64,000 nt of DNA from CBDFKB01 sp965248715 (GCA_965248715.1 CBDFKB010000008.1:1240001-1304000); one strand, 5' to 3'; positions 46,024 to 55,624 are shown, counted from the first letter of the stretch. Numbers and translations are program-made. Notes: generated by a model not told the origin, from the letters alone.

Positions 46024-46162
46024 GTGAATTGCTCCAATCGCTTGTCTGTCGAATTGCAGTGTTGCCTAGCAGAATTCGGACATATATCAACGCCGGGTAT
46101 TCCTGTTGTCGGACCGATTGCCTTGTGCAAACGGTAGCGATGGCCAGGCTGTGGAAAACAAC

Positions 46163-48058
46163 ATGCTTGAATTGTTACGCAAAAGCGTAGGCGGCGTCGT
46201 CGCCAAAATATTCATCGGCCTATTGGTGGCCAGTTTCGCCGTTTGGGGCATATCCGACATCGTCGCCAGCCGTAGCGGTGCCTATGTGATCGAGGTCGGC
46301 GAGACCAAGGTCGGATTGACTGAATTTCGGCTCGCCTATGATCAACGCCTCAATGCGGTCTCCCAACAGGTGGGCCGCAGGCTAACCCGCGAACAGGCAC
46401 AATTGTTTGGCGTCGAAGCTGCGGTAATCTCACAACTGACAACCAGCGCCTTGCTCAACGAAAATTCACGGGCCATGGGACTTGGCTTGTCCGACCAACG
46501 CCTGGCGCAGATGATAGGTAGGGAAGCCTCGTTTCGCGATGCATCGGGCCGGTTTAGCCGCGAGGAATTGGCATTCGCGCTACGCCGGGTCGGCATGAGT
46601 GAAGAACAATATGTCCGCGAACAGGAACTGGCAGCGATCCGTTCGCAAATCATTGATGCGGCCGCCAATGGTTTTGATGTGCCAAGGGCCTTTCTTGATG
46701 CAGCTCAGCGCCACCGCACCGAGCGCAGAACCATCGCCTATGTCGAGATTGACGCATCGGCGCTGGAAGCAATGCCCGAACCGACTGAAGCCGAACTGGA
46801 AAGCTACTTTGCCACCAACAGCGAGCGCTATAAGGCGCCGCAATATCGCAAACTTGCCATTGTGCATTTGACACCGGGCTCGATCATCGATCCGGCAAGC
46901 GTTGCCGAGGCGGATGCACGCGAACGTTACCAGGAACAAAAAGACAATTTTGCCCAGCCGGAACGGCGCCGCATCCAGCAAATTTTATTTGCCGACAGTA
47001 CCGAAGCACAATTAGCCCATGATCGTCTTGCCGCCGGCGAACTCTTCGATACGATTTTGCACGAACGTGGGTTGACGGCAAATGCCGCAGATATAGGCCT
47101 GTTGGCATCGAGCGAAGTGCCCGATATTAATTTGCGCAACGCTGCGTTCGCCTTGGATCTCAACACCCCAAGCGGCATTGTTGACGGTGCGTTTGGACCA
47201 GTGATCTTGCGGATTACCGAGATCGTGGCTTCCCAGGCACCGCCCTTTGCCGAGGTTGAGGACGAGATCAGAAAAGCGCTGGCGCTCGAATTGGCGCAGG
47301 ACGCGGTGTTTGATGCCCATGACGCAATTGAAGACAATCGGGCAGCCGGTGATCCGCTCAAAGTGGCGGCGGCCAGCCAAAAACTCGACTACCGGATTAT
47401 CGACGCAATAGACCGCACTGCACAAACGCCCACCGGCGAGATCATCAGCGATATTCCTAATTCATCGCAATTGCTAAACGAAGCGTTTGAGACCGAAGTC
47501 GGGGTCGAGACCAATCCACTCAACGCCAATTTGAGCGAATTCGTGTGGTTCGAAGTGCTGAAGATCACACCGGAGCGTGCGCGCGCGCTCGACGAAATGC
47601 TGGAAACCGTTCGCGCCGACTGGATAGCCGCCGAGATTGCCGCCGAGACCGGCAAACTCGCCCACGACATCAAGGATGCGGTCGCCACCGGCGGTTCGCT
47701 GGAACTGGCAATTGCTCAGACCGTTAAAGGCGTGCTGCCGACTGTCGATCAGATCGAAGGGGTTGTGCGTTCGACCAGCAGCAATGTTTTGTCGCCGGCG
47801 GCAATCGCGGCAGCGTTTGCCAGCACGATCAACACACCGGCGGTCGCGCCGGCTACCAAAGATGGGTCGAATTTGCTGGTGGTGGCGACCGAAATCCTTA
47901 GCACCGCGCCCGGTCAAGGCGAAGTCGGTGACGCAGAAAAACTACAATTGCAGCAATCGATCGTCGACGATCTGTTGTCTCAATTGTTGAGCGACCTACA
48001 GACCCGCGAAACGGTGCGGATCAACCGTTCCGCGTTAGAGATAGCGCTGAGTTACTGA
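46163..48058 (+). CDS. PpiD/SurA-type periplasmic chaperone with parvulin-like domain
   Basis: A 631-aa membrane-anchored periplasmic folding factor. It has a short N-terminus (LELLRKSVGGVVAKIF), one membrane anchor (about 14-32), a SurA_N-like chaperone region (residues 40-190), and a parvulin-like domain around ERRRIQQILFADSTEAQLAH to FGPVILRITEIV. A long C-terminal chaperone-like part follows. The parvulin part is weakly conserved, so isomerase activity is uncertain. The ATG at 46163 matches the family; an upstream extension to 46106 is not needed. It heads a run of same-strand genes, trpD-trpC-moaC-moeA-lexA. Confidence 0.88.
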   Translation: MLELLRKSVGGVVAKIFIGLLVASFAVWGISDIVASRSGAYVIEVGETKVGLTEFRLAYDQRLNAVSQQVGRRLTREQAQLFGVEAAVISQLTTSALLNENSRAMGLGLSDQRLAQMIGREASFRDASGRFSREELAFALRRVGMSEEQYVREQELAAIRSQIIDAAANGFDVPRAFLDAAQRHRTERRTIAYVEIDASALEAMPEPTEAELESYFATNSERYKAPQYRKLAIVHLTPGSIIDPASVAEADARERYQEQKDNFAQPERRRIQQILFADSTEAQLAHDRLAAGELFDTILHERGLTANAADIGLLASSEVPDINLRNAAFALDLNTPSGIVDGAFGPVILRITEIVASQAPPFAEVEDEIRKALALELAQDAVFDAHDAIEDNRAAGDPLKVAAASQKLDYRIIDAIDRTAQTPTGEIISDIPNSSQLLNEAFETEVGVETNPLNANLSEFVWFEVLKITPERARALDEMLETVRADWIAAEIAAETGKLAHDIKDAVATGGSLELAIAQTVKGVLPTVDQIEGVVRSTSSNVLSPAAIAAAFASTINTPAVAPATKDGSNLLVVATEILSTAPGQGEVGDAEKLQLQQSIVDDLLSQLLSDLQTRETVRINRSALEIALSY

Positions 48059-48085
48059 CGTAGGGCCATATTGCCGGAAAACACC

Positions 48086-49111
48086 ATGGACACCATCAAG
48101 GGACATATCAACAAGGTCGCCAGCGGTGAGGATCTTACCCGCGAAGAGGCCAAAGCGGCTTTTGACGTTTTGATGTCGGGGGAAGCTACCCCGTCGCAGG
48201 TCGGCGGGTTGCTGATGGCGCTGAGGGTCAAGGGAGAAACCGTCAACGAACTGGCCGGCGCGGTTTCGGTGATGCGCGAGAAAATGTTGGTCGTTAACGC
48301 CCCTGCGAACGCAATCGATATTGTCGGCACCGGTGGGGATGCAAAAGGGTCGTACAATGTGTCGACCTGCGCCGCGTTCGTTGCGTCCGGTGCCGGAGTG
48401 CCGATCGCCAAACACGGCAACCGGGCGTTGTCGTCGCTTTCGGGTGCTGCGGATACACTTACCGCGCTTGGTGTTAATATCGAAATCAAACCGCAACAAA
48501 TTGCCCGTTGTATCCGCGAGGCCGGGTTAGGCTTCATGTTCGCGCCGAACCATCACGCCGCCATGCGTCATGTCGGCCCAAGCCGAGTGGAGCTTGGAAC
48601 CCGGACCATCTTCAACTTGCTCGGGCCGCTTTCCAACCCTGCCGGCGTCAAGCGTCAGCTGGTCGGTGTGTTCGCGCCGCAATGGGTCGAACCAGTGGCG
48701 CAAACCCTAGGTCGTCTTGGATCGGATAAGGTCTGGGTCGTGCATGGCGATGGGCTTGACGAGATCACTGTGACCGGTCCGACCAAAATAAGTATCTTGG
48801 AGAACGGCGAGGTCCGCGATCTGGAAATTACTCCAAAGCAATGCGGCGTTGCCACCCATCCTTTCGAACAGATTATCGGCGGCGATGCGGCCCATAACGC
48901 CTCAGCGCTTCGCGAAGTTCTGGAAGGCACCGAAAGTGCCTATGGCGATATGGTGTTGATGAACGCTGCTGCCGCACTGGTGGTCGCCGACAAAGCCAAA
49001 GATTTGCTGGACGGCATGGGACTGGCACGCCAGGCGATCACTAGCGGCCAGGCAATGGCATCCCTGGAAAAACTGAAGGAAATCTCCAACCTGGCGGTGG
49101 ACGAGCGCTAA
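48086..49111 (+). CDS. trpD: Anthranilate phosphoribosyltransferase
   Basis: TrpD joins anthranilate to PRPP in tryptophan synthesis. The 341 aa contain the PRPP loop GTGGDAKGSYNVST, KHGNRALSSLSGAADTL, FMFAPNHHAAMRHV and GPSRVELGTRTIFNLLGPLS. I take the ATG at 48086; a TTG at 48071 is in frame. trpG is not adjacent, which fits a fused trpE(G) elsewhere as in rhizobia. trpC follows after one base. Confidence 0.96.
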   Translation: MDTIKGHINKVASGEDLTREEAKAAFDVLMSGEATPSQVGGLLMALRVKGETVNELAGAVSVMREKMLVVNAPANAIDIVGTGGDAKGSYNVSTCAAFVASGAGVPIAKHGNRALSSLSGAADTLTALGVNIEIKPQQIARCIREAGLGFMFAPNHHAAMRHVGPSRVELGTRTIFNLLGPLSNPAGVKRQLVGVFAPQWVEPVAQTLGRLGSDKVWVVHGDGLDEITVTGPTKISILENGEVRDLEITPKQCGVATHPFEQIIGGDAAHNASALREVLEGTESAYGDMVLMNAAAALVVADKAKDLLDGMGLARQAITSGQAMASLEKLKEISNLAVDER

Positions 49112-49112
49112 C

Positions 49113-49919
49113 ATGACCGACATCCTGGCGAAAATCGAAACCTATAAGCGGCGCGAAATCGAAGCAGCCAAATCTGCCCTGCCGCTTGCCGAATTAAAGG
49201 CCCGGGCGCTTGACGCACCGCCGCTTCGCGGATTTGCCGCAGTATTGGAGCACAAAATAAAGAGCGGTCAGCCGGCGCTGATCGCCGAAATCAAAAAGTC
49301 CAGCCCGTCTAAGGGATTGATCAGGGCCGAATTCGACCCGCCTGCCCTTGCCCGCGCCTATCAGGCAGGTGGCGCCGACTGCCTTTCGGTTCTAACCGAC
49401 ACCCCGTCGTTTCAAGGTGCGCCAGAGTTTTTAATCGCCGCCCGTGCGGCGAGCGATCTACCAGTGCTGCGCAAGGATTTCCTCTACGAACCCTACCAGG
49501 TGCACCAGGCCCGGGCGATGGGCGCCGATTGTATTTTGGTCATTATGGCGGCGGTTGATGACGACACTGCCAAGGCGCTGGAAGAAACCGCCCTGGAACA
49601 CGCCATGGACGTTCTAGTCGAAGTGCACAACGAAATCGAACTGGAACGGGCGGCGCGGCTGAATTCGCGCCTGCTCGGGATCAACAATCGTGATCTGAAA
49701 TCATTTGTCACCGATCTAAGCGTTGCCGAGCGTCTGGCACCCTTGGCACCGGCCAATCGGATATTGGTGGGCGAAAGCGGGATCCATTCGCGGGCTGATC
49801 TCGACCGGCTGATGAAAGCCTCGATCGGTGCCTTCCTGGTCGGCGAAAGCCTGATGCGGCAAAATGACGTTGCCGCCGCCACCGCCGCCTTGCTGGCGCC
49901 GCAAACCGCCGCCGCCTGA
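49113..49919 (+). CDS. trpC: Indole-3-glycerol phosphate synthase
   Basis: TrpC closes the indole ring. The 268-aa TIM barrel has the signature ALIAEIKKSSPSKGLIRAEF, then SVLTDTPSFQGAPEFL, LRKDFLYEPYQVHQARAMGA, GINNRDLKSF and VGESGIHSRADL. It stands alone, not fused to TrpF. The ATG comes one base after the trpD stop; moaC follows within 3 bp. Confidence 0.96.
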   Translation: MTDILAKIETYKRREIEAAKSALPLAELKARALDAPPLRGFAAVLEHKIKSGQPALIAEIKKSSPSKGLIRAEFDPPALARAYQAGGADCLSVLTDTPSFQGAPEFLIAARAASDLPVLRKDFLYEPYQVHQARAMGADCILVIMAAVDDDTAKALEETALEHAMDVLVEVHNEIELERAARLNSRLLGINNRDLKSFVTDLSVAERLAPLAPANRILVGESGIHSRADLDRLMKASIGAFLVGESLMRQNDVAAATAALLAPQTAAA

Positions 49920-49922
49920 TCA

Positions 49923-50444
49923 ATGATTGCTGAAACCGACATGACCAACCTTACCCATATCGACCAATCCGGAGCGGCCAACATGGTCGATGTCGGAGAC
50001 AAGAAGATAACCAGGCGTATCGCCCGCGCCAGCGGCAAGGTAATCATGCGGCCCGAAACCTTGGCCGCGATCCGCGATGGTGCCGCTAAGAAAGGCGATG
50101 TGATCGCCACCGCGCGCATTGCCGGCATCATGGCTGCTAAACGCACCCATGAATTAATACCGCTGTGCCACCCTTTGGCGCTGGAAAAAGTCGCGCTCGA
50201 CATCACCGCCAACAACGATCTGCCAGGGCTTGTGGTCGAGGCGACGGCGATCGTCACTGCCAAAACAGGTGTCGAAATGGAAGCGCTGACTGCGGTTTCT
50301 GCTGCCTGTTTGACAATCTACGACATGGCAAAAGCAATCGACCGCGCCATGCAGATAACCGATATAAGGCTGGTCGAAAAATCGGGCGGCATATCCGGCG
50401 ACTGGAGCAGGCCCGGAATAGAGCCTGGAGAGGCCGGCCGGTGA
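49923..50444 (+). CDS. moaC: Cyclic pyranopterin monophosphate synthase MoaC
   Basis: MoaC, with MoaA, makes cyclic pyranopterin monophosphate for molybdenum cofactor. The 173 aa show MVDVGDKKITRRIARASG, KGDVIATARIAGIMAAKRTH, the segment ending HELIPLCHPL, and TGVEMEALTAVSAACLTIYD then KAIDRAM. Its stop overlaps the moeA GTG start (GTGA). A second start at 49941 is possible. The trpC-moaC-moeA-lexA order is standard for Hyphomicrobiales. Confidence 0.95.
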   Translation: MIAETDMTNLTHIDQSGAANMVDVGDKKITRRIARASGKVIMRPETLAAIRDGAAKKGDVIATARIAGIMAAKRTHELIPLCHPLALEKVALDITANNDLPGLVVEATAIVTAKTGVEMEALTAVSAACLTIYDMAKAIDRAMQITDIRLVEKSGGISGDWSRPGIEPGEAGR

Positions 50445-51667
50445 CGCTGATCCCGGTCGAAAGCGCCCGAAAAATGGTGCTCGATGGTGCCAAGCCGCAT
50501 GCACTCGAAAATGTTCCCATTGCCGAATGCGCAAACCGGATATTGGCTGCCGATTTAACCGCAACCCGTACCCAGCCGCCCTTCGATGCCAGCGCCATGG
50601 ACGGCTTTGCGGTGCGTGCCGTCGATGTGGCTAAGGTGCCGGTAAATTTGCGGGTTATCGGGGTGGCGGCGGCTGGTCACAGGTTTGGCGGTACGCTTGG
50701 GCCCGGCGATGCGGTGCGCATTTTTACCGGTGCACCAGTGCCGGGCGGTACCGATGCAATCGTCATTCAGGAAAATACCGAAGCCGATGGCGACCAGGTC
50801 GTTGTCAAACAGGGTGCCGACCAGGGACGCTATATCCGGCCGGCCGGGTTTGATTTCGCCACCGGTGACGTGTTGCTGCGCCGTGGCGCGCCTTTAAAAC
50901 CGGCGGCGCTCTGTCTGGCGGCGGCGATGAACCATGACCAATTGCCGGTTGTGCGTCGTCCATTGGTGGCGCTGATCGCCACCGGCGACGAATTGGTGGC
51001 GCCGGGCACCGAACCGGGGCCGGATCAGATTGTCGCTTCCAACGGTCTTGGTGTAGCGGCAATCGTTGCAAATGCCGGTGGCGTGGCACGCGATCTCGGC
51101 ATCGTGCGCGACACCGATCAAGCCCTGAGCGATGCGATTGCAACCGCGCTTGGCGAAAATGCCGATATCATCGTCACCCTTGGCGGTGCATCGGTGGGCG
51201 ACCACGATCTGGTCAAGCCGGTGATGCAGGCTTGCGGTTTTCACTTCAAATTCTTGCGCATTGCCATGCGGCCCGGCAAGCCGATGATTTTTGGCGCCAA
51301 GGGTACAACCCGGTTTCTCGGCCTGCCAGGAAATCCGGCCTCCTGCCTGGTAACCGGGCTGGTTTTTCTCGATCCGCTGGTGCGCGCGCTAGCCGGCCGG
51401 GTGGTTTCACCGGCTATTGATACAGTGGATGCCCGCCTCAAGAGCGAGTTGCCCGCCAATGGCCGGCGCCAGGATTTCATGCGCGCGACCCTGACCCGCG
51501 CTAGAGACGGCTCCTTGTTGGCCGAACCATTCGGCAATCAAGATTCATCCCTGCTGCGCAACATCGCCCATGCCGATGGCTTGCTCATAAGACCGGTTGA
51601 CGCGGCACCGGCCAAAGTCGGCGACACAGTCCAGGTAATGCCGCTTGGCTCCTCTTCGATTACGTAA
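50441..51667 (+). CDS. moeA: Molybdopterin molybdenumtransferase MoeA
   Basis: MoeA inserts molybdate into adenylylated molybdopterin. The 408 aa have domain I (PPFDASAMDGFAVRA), RIFTGAPVPGGTDAIV, and the MoCF-binding domain with IATGDELVAPG, VTLGGASVGDHDLV and FLGLPGNPASCLVTG. The C-terminal beta-barrel follows. The start is GTG at 50441, overlapping the moaC stop; the open frame continues upstream, but that part is only the shadow of moaC. Confidence 0.95.
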   Translation: MTLIPVESARKMVLDGAKPHALENVPIAECANRILAADLTATRTQPPFDASAMDGFAVRAVDVAKVPVNLRVIGVAAAGHRFGGTLGPGDAVRIFTGAPVPGGTDAIVIQENTEADGDQVVVKQGADQGRYIRPAGFDFATGDVLLRRGAPLKPAALCLAAAMNHDQLPVVRRPLVALIATGDELVAPGTEPGPDQIVASNGLGVAAIVANAGGVARDLGIVRDTDQALSDAIATALGENADIIVTLGGASVGDHDLVKPVMQACGFHFKFLRIAMRPGKPMIFGAKGTTRFLGLPGNPASCLVTGLVFLDPLVRALAGRVVSPAIDTVDARLKSELPANGRRQDFMRATLTRARDGSLLAEPFGNQDSSLLRNIAHADGLLIRPVDAAPAKVGDTVQVMPLGSSSIT

Positions 51668-51686
51668 GACAAAATTTACCCTTGTG

Positions 51687-51701
51687 GAACATTAATCGAA
51701 C
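51687..51701. promoter_or_regulatory. LexA operator (SOS box) upstream of lexA
   Basis: GAACATTAATCGAAC, a perfect GAAC-N7-GAAC, is the reverse complement of the alphaproteobacterial GTTC-N7-GTTC SOS box. It lies 53 bp before the lexA ATG, so it is a likely autoregulatory site. Confidence 0.8.
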
Positions 51702-51712
51702 ATATATGGTTT

Positions 51713-51727
51713 GTTCGCGTTTTGTTT
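51713..51727 (+). promoter_or_regulatory. Second, imperfect SOS box before lexA
   Basis: GTTCGCGTTTTGTTT has the GTTC-N7-GTTC spacing with one mismatch in the second half-site. Two boxes of opposite orientation 11 bp apart could allow graded autorepression; this is inference. Confidence 0.45.
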
Positions 51728-51753
51728 CGCACACGATTCGGAGGCTGGCGGAA

Positions 51754-52455
51754 ATGCTAACCAGAAAGCAACATGAGCTTCTCATGTTCATTCATCAACG
51801 CACGAAAGAAAGTGGCGTACCGCCTTCATTCGAGGAAATGAAAGATGCGCTTGATTTAAAATCGAAATCGGGCATTCACCGTTTGATCAGTGCACTTGAA
51901 GAGCGTGGTTTCATTCGCCGCCTGGCCAATCGGGCGCGGGCACTGGAAGTGGTCAAATTGCCAGAATCCTATGTGCCCAGCCCGGCGGCGCGGCGCGGCT
52001 TTTCACCGAGTGTGATAGAGGGCGGCAATCGTGGTGGTAGGGCCGCCTTGCAGGCGCAACAACCGGCAGATAGTGGGGTCAAGGTGCCGGTGATGGGCCG
52101 GATCGCCGCCGGTACGCCGATTACCGCGATCCAGGATACCAGCCACATGATCTCAATCCCTGCCGATATGATCGGTTCAGGCGAACATTATGCGCTTGAA
52201 GTGCGCGGTGATTCGATGGTCGATGCTGGCATTTTCGACGGCGATACGGTGGTGATCAAGAACGCATCGAATGCCGATCCCGGCGATATAATTGTGGCCC
52301 TGGTCGATGATGAAGAGGCGACGCTGAAACGGTTCCGGCGCAAGGGTGCCTCGATCGCGCTTGAAGCGGCCAACCCGTCCTATGAAACGCGGATTTTTGG
52401 CCCCGACCGGATCAAAGTGCAGGGCAAGTTGGTTGGGTTGATGCGCCGCTATTGA
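51754..52455 (+). CDS. lexA: SOS transcriptional repressor LexA
   Basis: LexA represses the DNA-damage regulon and cleaves itself when RecA is activated. The 233 aa have the winged-helix DNA-binding domain (LTRKQHELLMFIHQRTKESG, SGIHRLISALEERGFIRRL). A linker and the S24 peptidase domain follow: cleavage site Ala119-Gly120 (GRIAAGTPI), Ser154 (RGDSMVDAGIFDGD) and Lys192 (EATLKRF). The ATG at 51754 gives the family N-terminus MLTRKQ; the longer frame from 51682 would run over the SOS boxes. Confidence 0.96.
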   Translation: MLTRKQHELLMFIHQRTKESGVPPSFEEMKDALDLKSKSGIHRLISALEERGFIRRLANRARALEVVKLPESYVPSPAARRGFSPSVIEGGNRGGRAALQAQQPADSGVKVPVMGRIAAGTPITAIQDTSHMISIPADMIGSGEHYALEVRGDSMVDAGIFDGDTVVIKNASNADPGDIIVALVDDEEATLKRFRRKGASIALEAANPSYETRIFGPDRIKVQGKLVGLMRRY

Positions 52456-52510
52456 TTGTTGGTTCTGGTACTGGCTGCTGCCACGCGCCAAGCTGGCGCA
52501 ATGGCCTATC

Positions 52511-53181
52511 ACGTGTCACCCAAAAATGGATACCGGTTTTGGGTGACACGCACAAACAAACAGATATCGCGACGAAGCTACTCCAACGCTTGGTGACAAG
52601 CGCTAAGCGTATTCCCGAAAAGTGTGTAGCGGTTTTCGGACAAGAATACGCGACAAAACAAACAGATAGCGCGACGAAACTATTCCAACGCTTCGTGACA
52701 AGCGCTAGAGCGTATTCCCGAAAAGTGGGTACCGGTTTTCGGATAAGAATACGCGACAAAACAAACAGATAGCGCGATGAAACTATTCCAACGCTTCGTG
52801 ACAAGCGCTAAGCGTATTCCCGAAAAGTGTGTAGCGGTTTTCGGATAAGAATACGCGACAGGAAAAAAGCGGCCCGCGTATACCCGAAAAGTGTGCAGCG
52901 GTTTTCGGACAAGAATACGCGACAAAACAAACAGATAGCGCGATGAAACTATTCCAACGCTTCGTGACAAGCGCTAAGCGTATTCCCGAAAAGTGGGCAC
53001 CGGTTTTCGGATAAGAATACGCGACAAAACAAACAGATAGCGCGATGAAACTATTCCAACGCTTGGTGACAAGCGCTAGAGCGTATTCCCGAAAAGTGTG
53101 TAGCGGTTTTCGGACAAGAATACACGACAAAACAAACAGATAGCGCGACGAAGCTATTCCAACGCTTCGTGACAAGCGCTA
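52511..53181. repeat. R1 tandem array, seven units, between lexA and comEC
   Basis: Unit starts are at about 52511, 52607, 52710, 52812, 52876, 52978 and 53081, giving a period of 102-103 bp except for one shortened unit of 64 bp (52812-52875). Each full unit has hairpin 1 (GCGTATTCCCGAAAAGTG ... GGTTTTCGGACAAGAATACG), the linker ACAAAACAAACAGAT, and hairpin 2 (AGCGCGACGAAGC ... GCTTCGTGACAAGCGCT). The first unit has the variant arms GTGTCACCC / GGGTGACAC. Units alternate between AGTGTGTAGCGG and AGTGGGTACCGG centres. The open frames that cross it are repeat translation, not genes. Confidence 0.95.
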
Positions 53182-53243
53182 GCGCTTGTTGCCGGAACAA
53201 AAAATGCTTGGGTTCAAACGATCCCATTTAAACAGGAAAGAAG

Positions 53244-55487
53244 CTAATCTGCAGGAGGCGATTGCTGGCGATGCTGTTGCCACGGCCGCGACCGGGTTTG
53301 GTGCGCGGTATTTATAGTAATGCCGTTTGCCTGCATGAACACCGCGTGAGCGCCGTTTGCACGAAAATCATGGTAGCTGATCAGTCGCGCTGGTGATCCC
53401 GGCGGACAGGCGGCCCCAAACAAACGGTGTGCGACCACCACATCAGCAAGACGGCAATCATCAGTAAGCGCGCCATTGTTTTGTGGAATTGCCACGGTCA
53501 GAGCGTCGCCTTTGGCGGTGCAGCCGAGCGTGTCACACGTTAGTGTAACCGAACGCTCAGATGCCGCCCCTTTCGAATACGCCCTAAGCCATATGTCGGT
53601 GATAAATTTACCACGGCGCGGATAGACCAACCCATAGCGGCCGTCGCTTTGTCGCAATGCAATCGTGCGCCCGTCCTGGGAAATCAATGCATCTGGCGCC
53701 TGGCGCCACATTGGCGCGGCCAGGATTGCCAGCACCAGCGGCACCCCAATCAAGCGCAGCCGCGTGGTCGCCAGGGTCAGGATCGCGAGCCCGGCGACCG
53801 CGATCATAAACAGATGAAACGGAATCAGTCCGGTAATTCCAACGCCGCTGATCGCTGCAATTTTTTGTGCGATCGCAAGCACGATTTCGATTGCCCACCC
53901 CATCGCAGGCAATGTTACCGCTTCATATCCAAACGGTAACAAGACAATCGACACCACCGCTAGCGGCATGATCGCCAATGACACTACCGGCATCGCCAGC
54001 AAATTGGCGACCAAGCCGAGCGGTGCAACTGCGTGGAAATGATAGGCAGCAAACAATGCGGTGGCGCATCCGGCGATCAACGATGTCATGGCAATGCCGC
54101 CAAGATATTTTGTTGCGGTTCCCAACATGCCAGTAAACAAAATGTCGGGTTCCCGGCGGGCCCTAAGACGCCAAGCCTCATAACCCGCGACCAGTGCTGC
54201 GACCGCCGCAAACGACATCTGAAAGCCCGGTTGAAGCAGCGCCTCGGGGGTTAGCAGCAAAATCACCAACGCAGCGATCGCAACACTGCGCATAGTCAAT
54301 GCCCGCCGGTCCATCAACACTGCCAGCAGCACAATTGAGATCATGATCCAGGCGCGCTGAGTGGCGATACCGGCGCCGGAAAGCGCCAAATAACCGGTCG
54401 CGGCGGCAAATCCACCGGCAACCGCCCATTTTTTCACCGGATATCTGGTGGCGATGTCCGGCATCAGGGCGAACAGGAAACGCAGCGCGCCGACCACGGT
54501 CAGGGTGACCAGCGCCATGTGCAAGCCCGATATCGCCAATATGTGGGCAAGACCAGTGGCTCTCAGACGCTCCACGGTTTTTGGATCAAGACCGCTACGG
54601 TCGCCATTGATTAACGCCACTGCCACATCACCGGCTTCGCCCTGCAAAGTGTCGCGGATGCGGACACCAAGCGCCATGCGCGATCGATTGATGACGATCC
54701 GCAATCGCTCGCCGATGGTCAAAATTACCAACCGAGGATTGGTGACTGATAGTACCGCATCGCCCCCGGTCTTCGGCGCACCGAGAAAAAACCCGCTGGC
54801 ACCTATGCGGCGAAAGAAAAACGCGCGGGAAAAATCATAACCACCTGGATAGGCCGGGCCGGAAACCGGGCGGATGCGCACCAGCCCGGAAATCGCTTCA
54901 CCAGGGGTAATTAACCGATGTTTGGCGGTGGCACTGAGGCGAACATAGTGTGGCAGCATGGAACCGGCCACGCCCTTGATCGAAATAACCCGCACCAGAT
55001 AGCGGGGCCGGGCGCGCGTATTGCGGTCTTGTTCGATCACCATGCCCGACATTTCAGCGGTGATTTGGTTTTTCAACGTTGGTGCGCTCAGCCAGTCGGT
55101 CCGAACCTTAGCCGACGCCATGCCGGTAAAGACCAATGCCACGGCCAGCAAAAACAAATAACCCGGCCCGTGATCGCGCATGCGCCAGACCGCGATCATC
55201 GGCAACCCCGCAGCCAGCACCAGCACGCCAACCAACGGTTCGGCTGGTGCGGCGAAATACAATGCCACGCCCAACGCAAAGGCCACCGGTGCGAAGTTGG
55301 CGACACTGCCGATCTCGCGTTCGTGCGCCAAATCATCGCCGATGGCGTGAACCAATTGTCCGACCCGCAAGCCAATGGCGGTCAATAGGGGTACGCGATA
55401 AGGGGCAAAATAGCGCCGCCGCGATGGCGCCAAATGTTGATCGACCCCCAGCCTGTCAGTTTCTAAAGGTCGTTTTTCCTCGCCCAT
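53244..55487 (-). CDS. comEC: ComEC/Rec2-family DNA uptake channel protein
   Basis: ComEC forms the inner-membrane channel for incoming single-stranded DNA. The 747-aa protein has an N-terminal membrane part, the DUF4131/OB-like periplasmic domain (about 140-260), and the Competence domain with LRATGLAHILAISGLHMALV. About ten more membrane segments follow. The C-terminal beta-lactamase-like domain is short and lacks clear metal-binding His motifs, common in alphaproteobacteria. It is divergent from gltX. Whether the cell takes up DNA cannot be told from this gene alone. Confidence 0.9.
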   Translation of the reverse strand: MGEEKRPLETDRLGVDQHLAPSRRRYFAPYRVPLLTAIGLRVGQLVHAIGDDLAHEREIGSVANFAPVAFALGVALYFAAPAEPLVGVLVLAAGLPMIAVWRMRDHGPGYLFLLAVALVFTGMASAKVRTDWLSAPTLKNQITAEMSGMVIEQDRNTRARPRYLVRVISIKGVAGSMLPHYVRLSATAKHRLITPGEAISGLVRIRPVSGPAYPGGYDFSRAFFFRRIGASGFFLGAPKTGGDAVLSVTNPRLVILTIGERLRIVINRSRMALGVRIRDTLQGEAGDVAVALINGDRSGLDPKTVERLRATGLAHILAISGLHMALVTLTVVGALRFLFALMPDIATRYPVKKWAVAGGFAAATGYLALSGAGIATQRAWIMISIVLLAVLMDRRALTMRSVAIAALVILLLTPEALLQPGFQMSFAAVAALVAGYEAWRLRARREPDILFTGMLGTATKYLGGIAMTSLIAGCATALFAAYHFHAVAPLGLVANLLAMPVVSLAIMPLAVVSIVLLPFGYEAVTLPAMGWAIEIVLAIAQKIAAISGVGITGLIPFHLFMIAVAGLAILTLATTRLRLIGVPLVLAILAAPMWRQAPDALISQDGRTIALRQSDGRYGLVYPRRGKFITDIWLRAYSKGAASERSVTLTCDTLGCTAKGDALTVAIPQNNGALTDDCRLADVVVAHRLFGAACPPGSPARLISYHDFRANGAHAVFMQANGITINTAHQTRSRPWQQHRQQSPPAD

Positions 55488-55624
55488 TCAGCCGGCCGTA
55501 CCCTGTTGCCCGAAACCCGAACTTGTGCCCCAACGCCAATATGGTACATCCCGCTTGGTGATCAGGGCAAATCCCGCGTTCGCCTTAGCTGCCACTGATG
55601 CCTCAAACACAAAGACCATTTACA

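Noticed and set aside
49493..50263. Minus-strand 256-aa open frame across trpC and moaC
   Set aside because: Antisense to two well-supported genes; low-complexity Ala/Ser composition typical of shadows.
50165..50440. N-terminal extension of the moeA frame
   Set aside because: This part overlaps moaC out of frame and has Arg-rich shadow composition; the GTG at 50441 overlapping the moaC stop fits the family.
52412..53175. Overlapping open frames on both strands with Met starts over the R1 array
   Set aside because: They are translations of the tandem repeat, recur with the repeat period, and match no protein family.
52511..53181. Possible CRISPR array
   Set aside because: The regular period comes from whole ~102-bp units that are nearly identical throughout, with no unique spacers and no cas genes nearby.
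53181..53243. Intrinsic terminator of comEC or lexA
   Set aside because: No GC-rich stem followed by a T-run could be found; the R1 hairpins may act instead, but that is not shown by the sequence.
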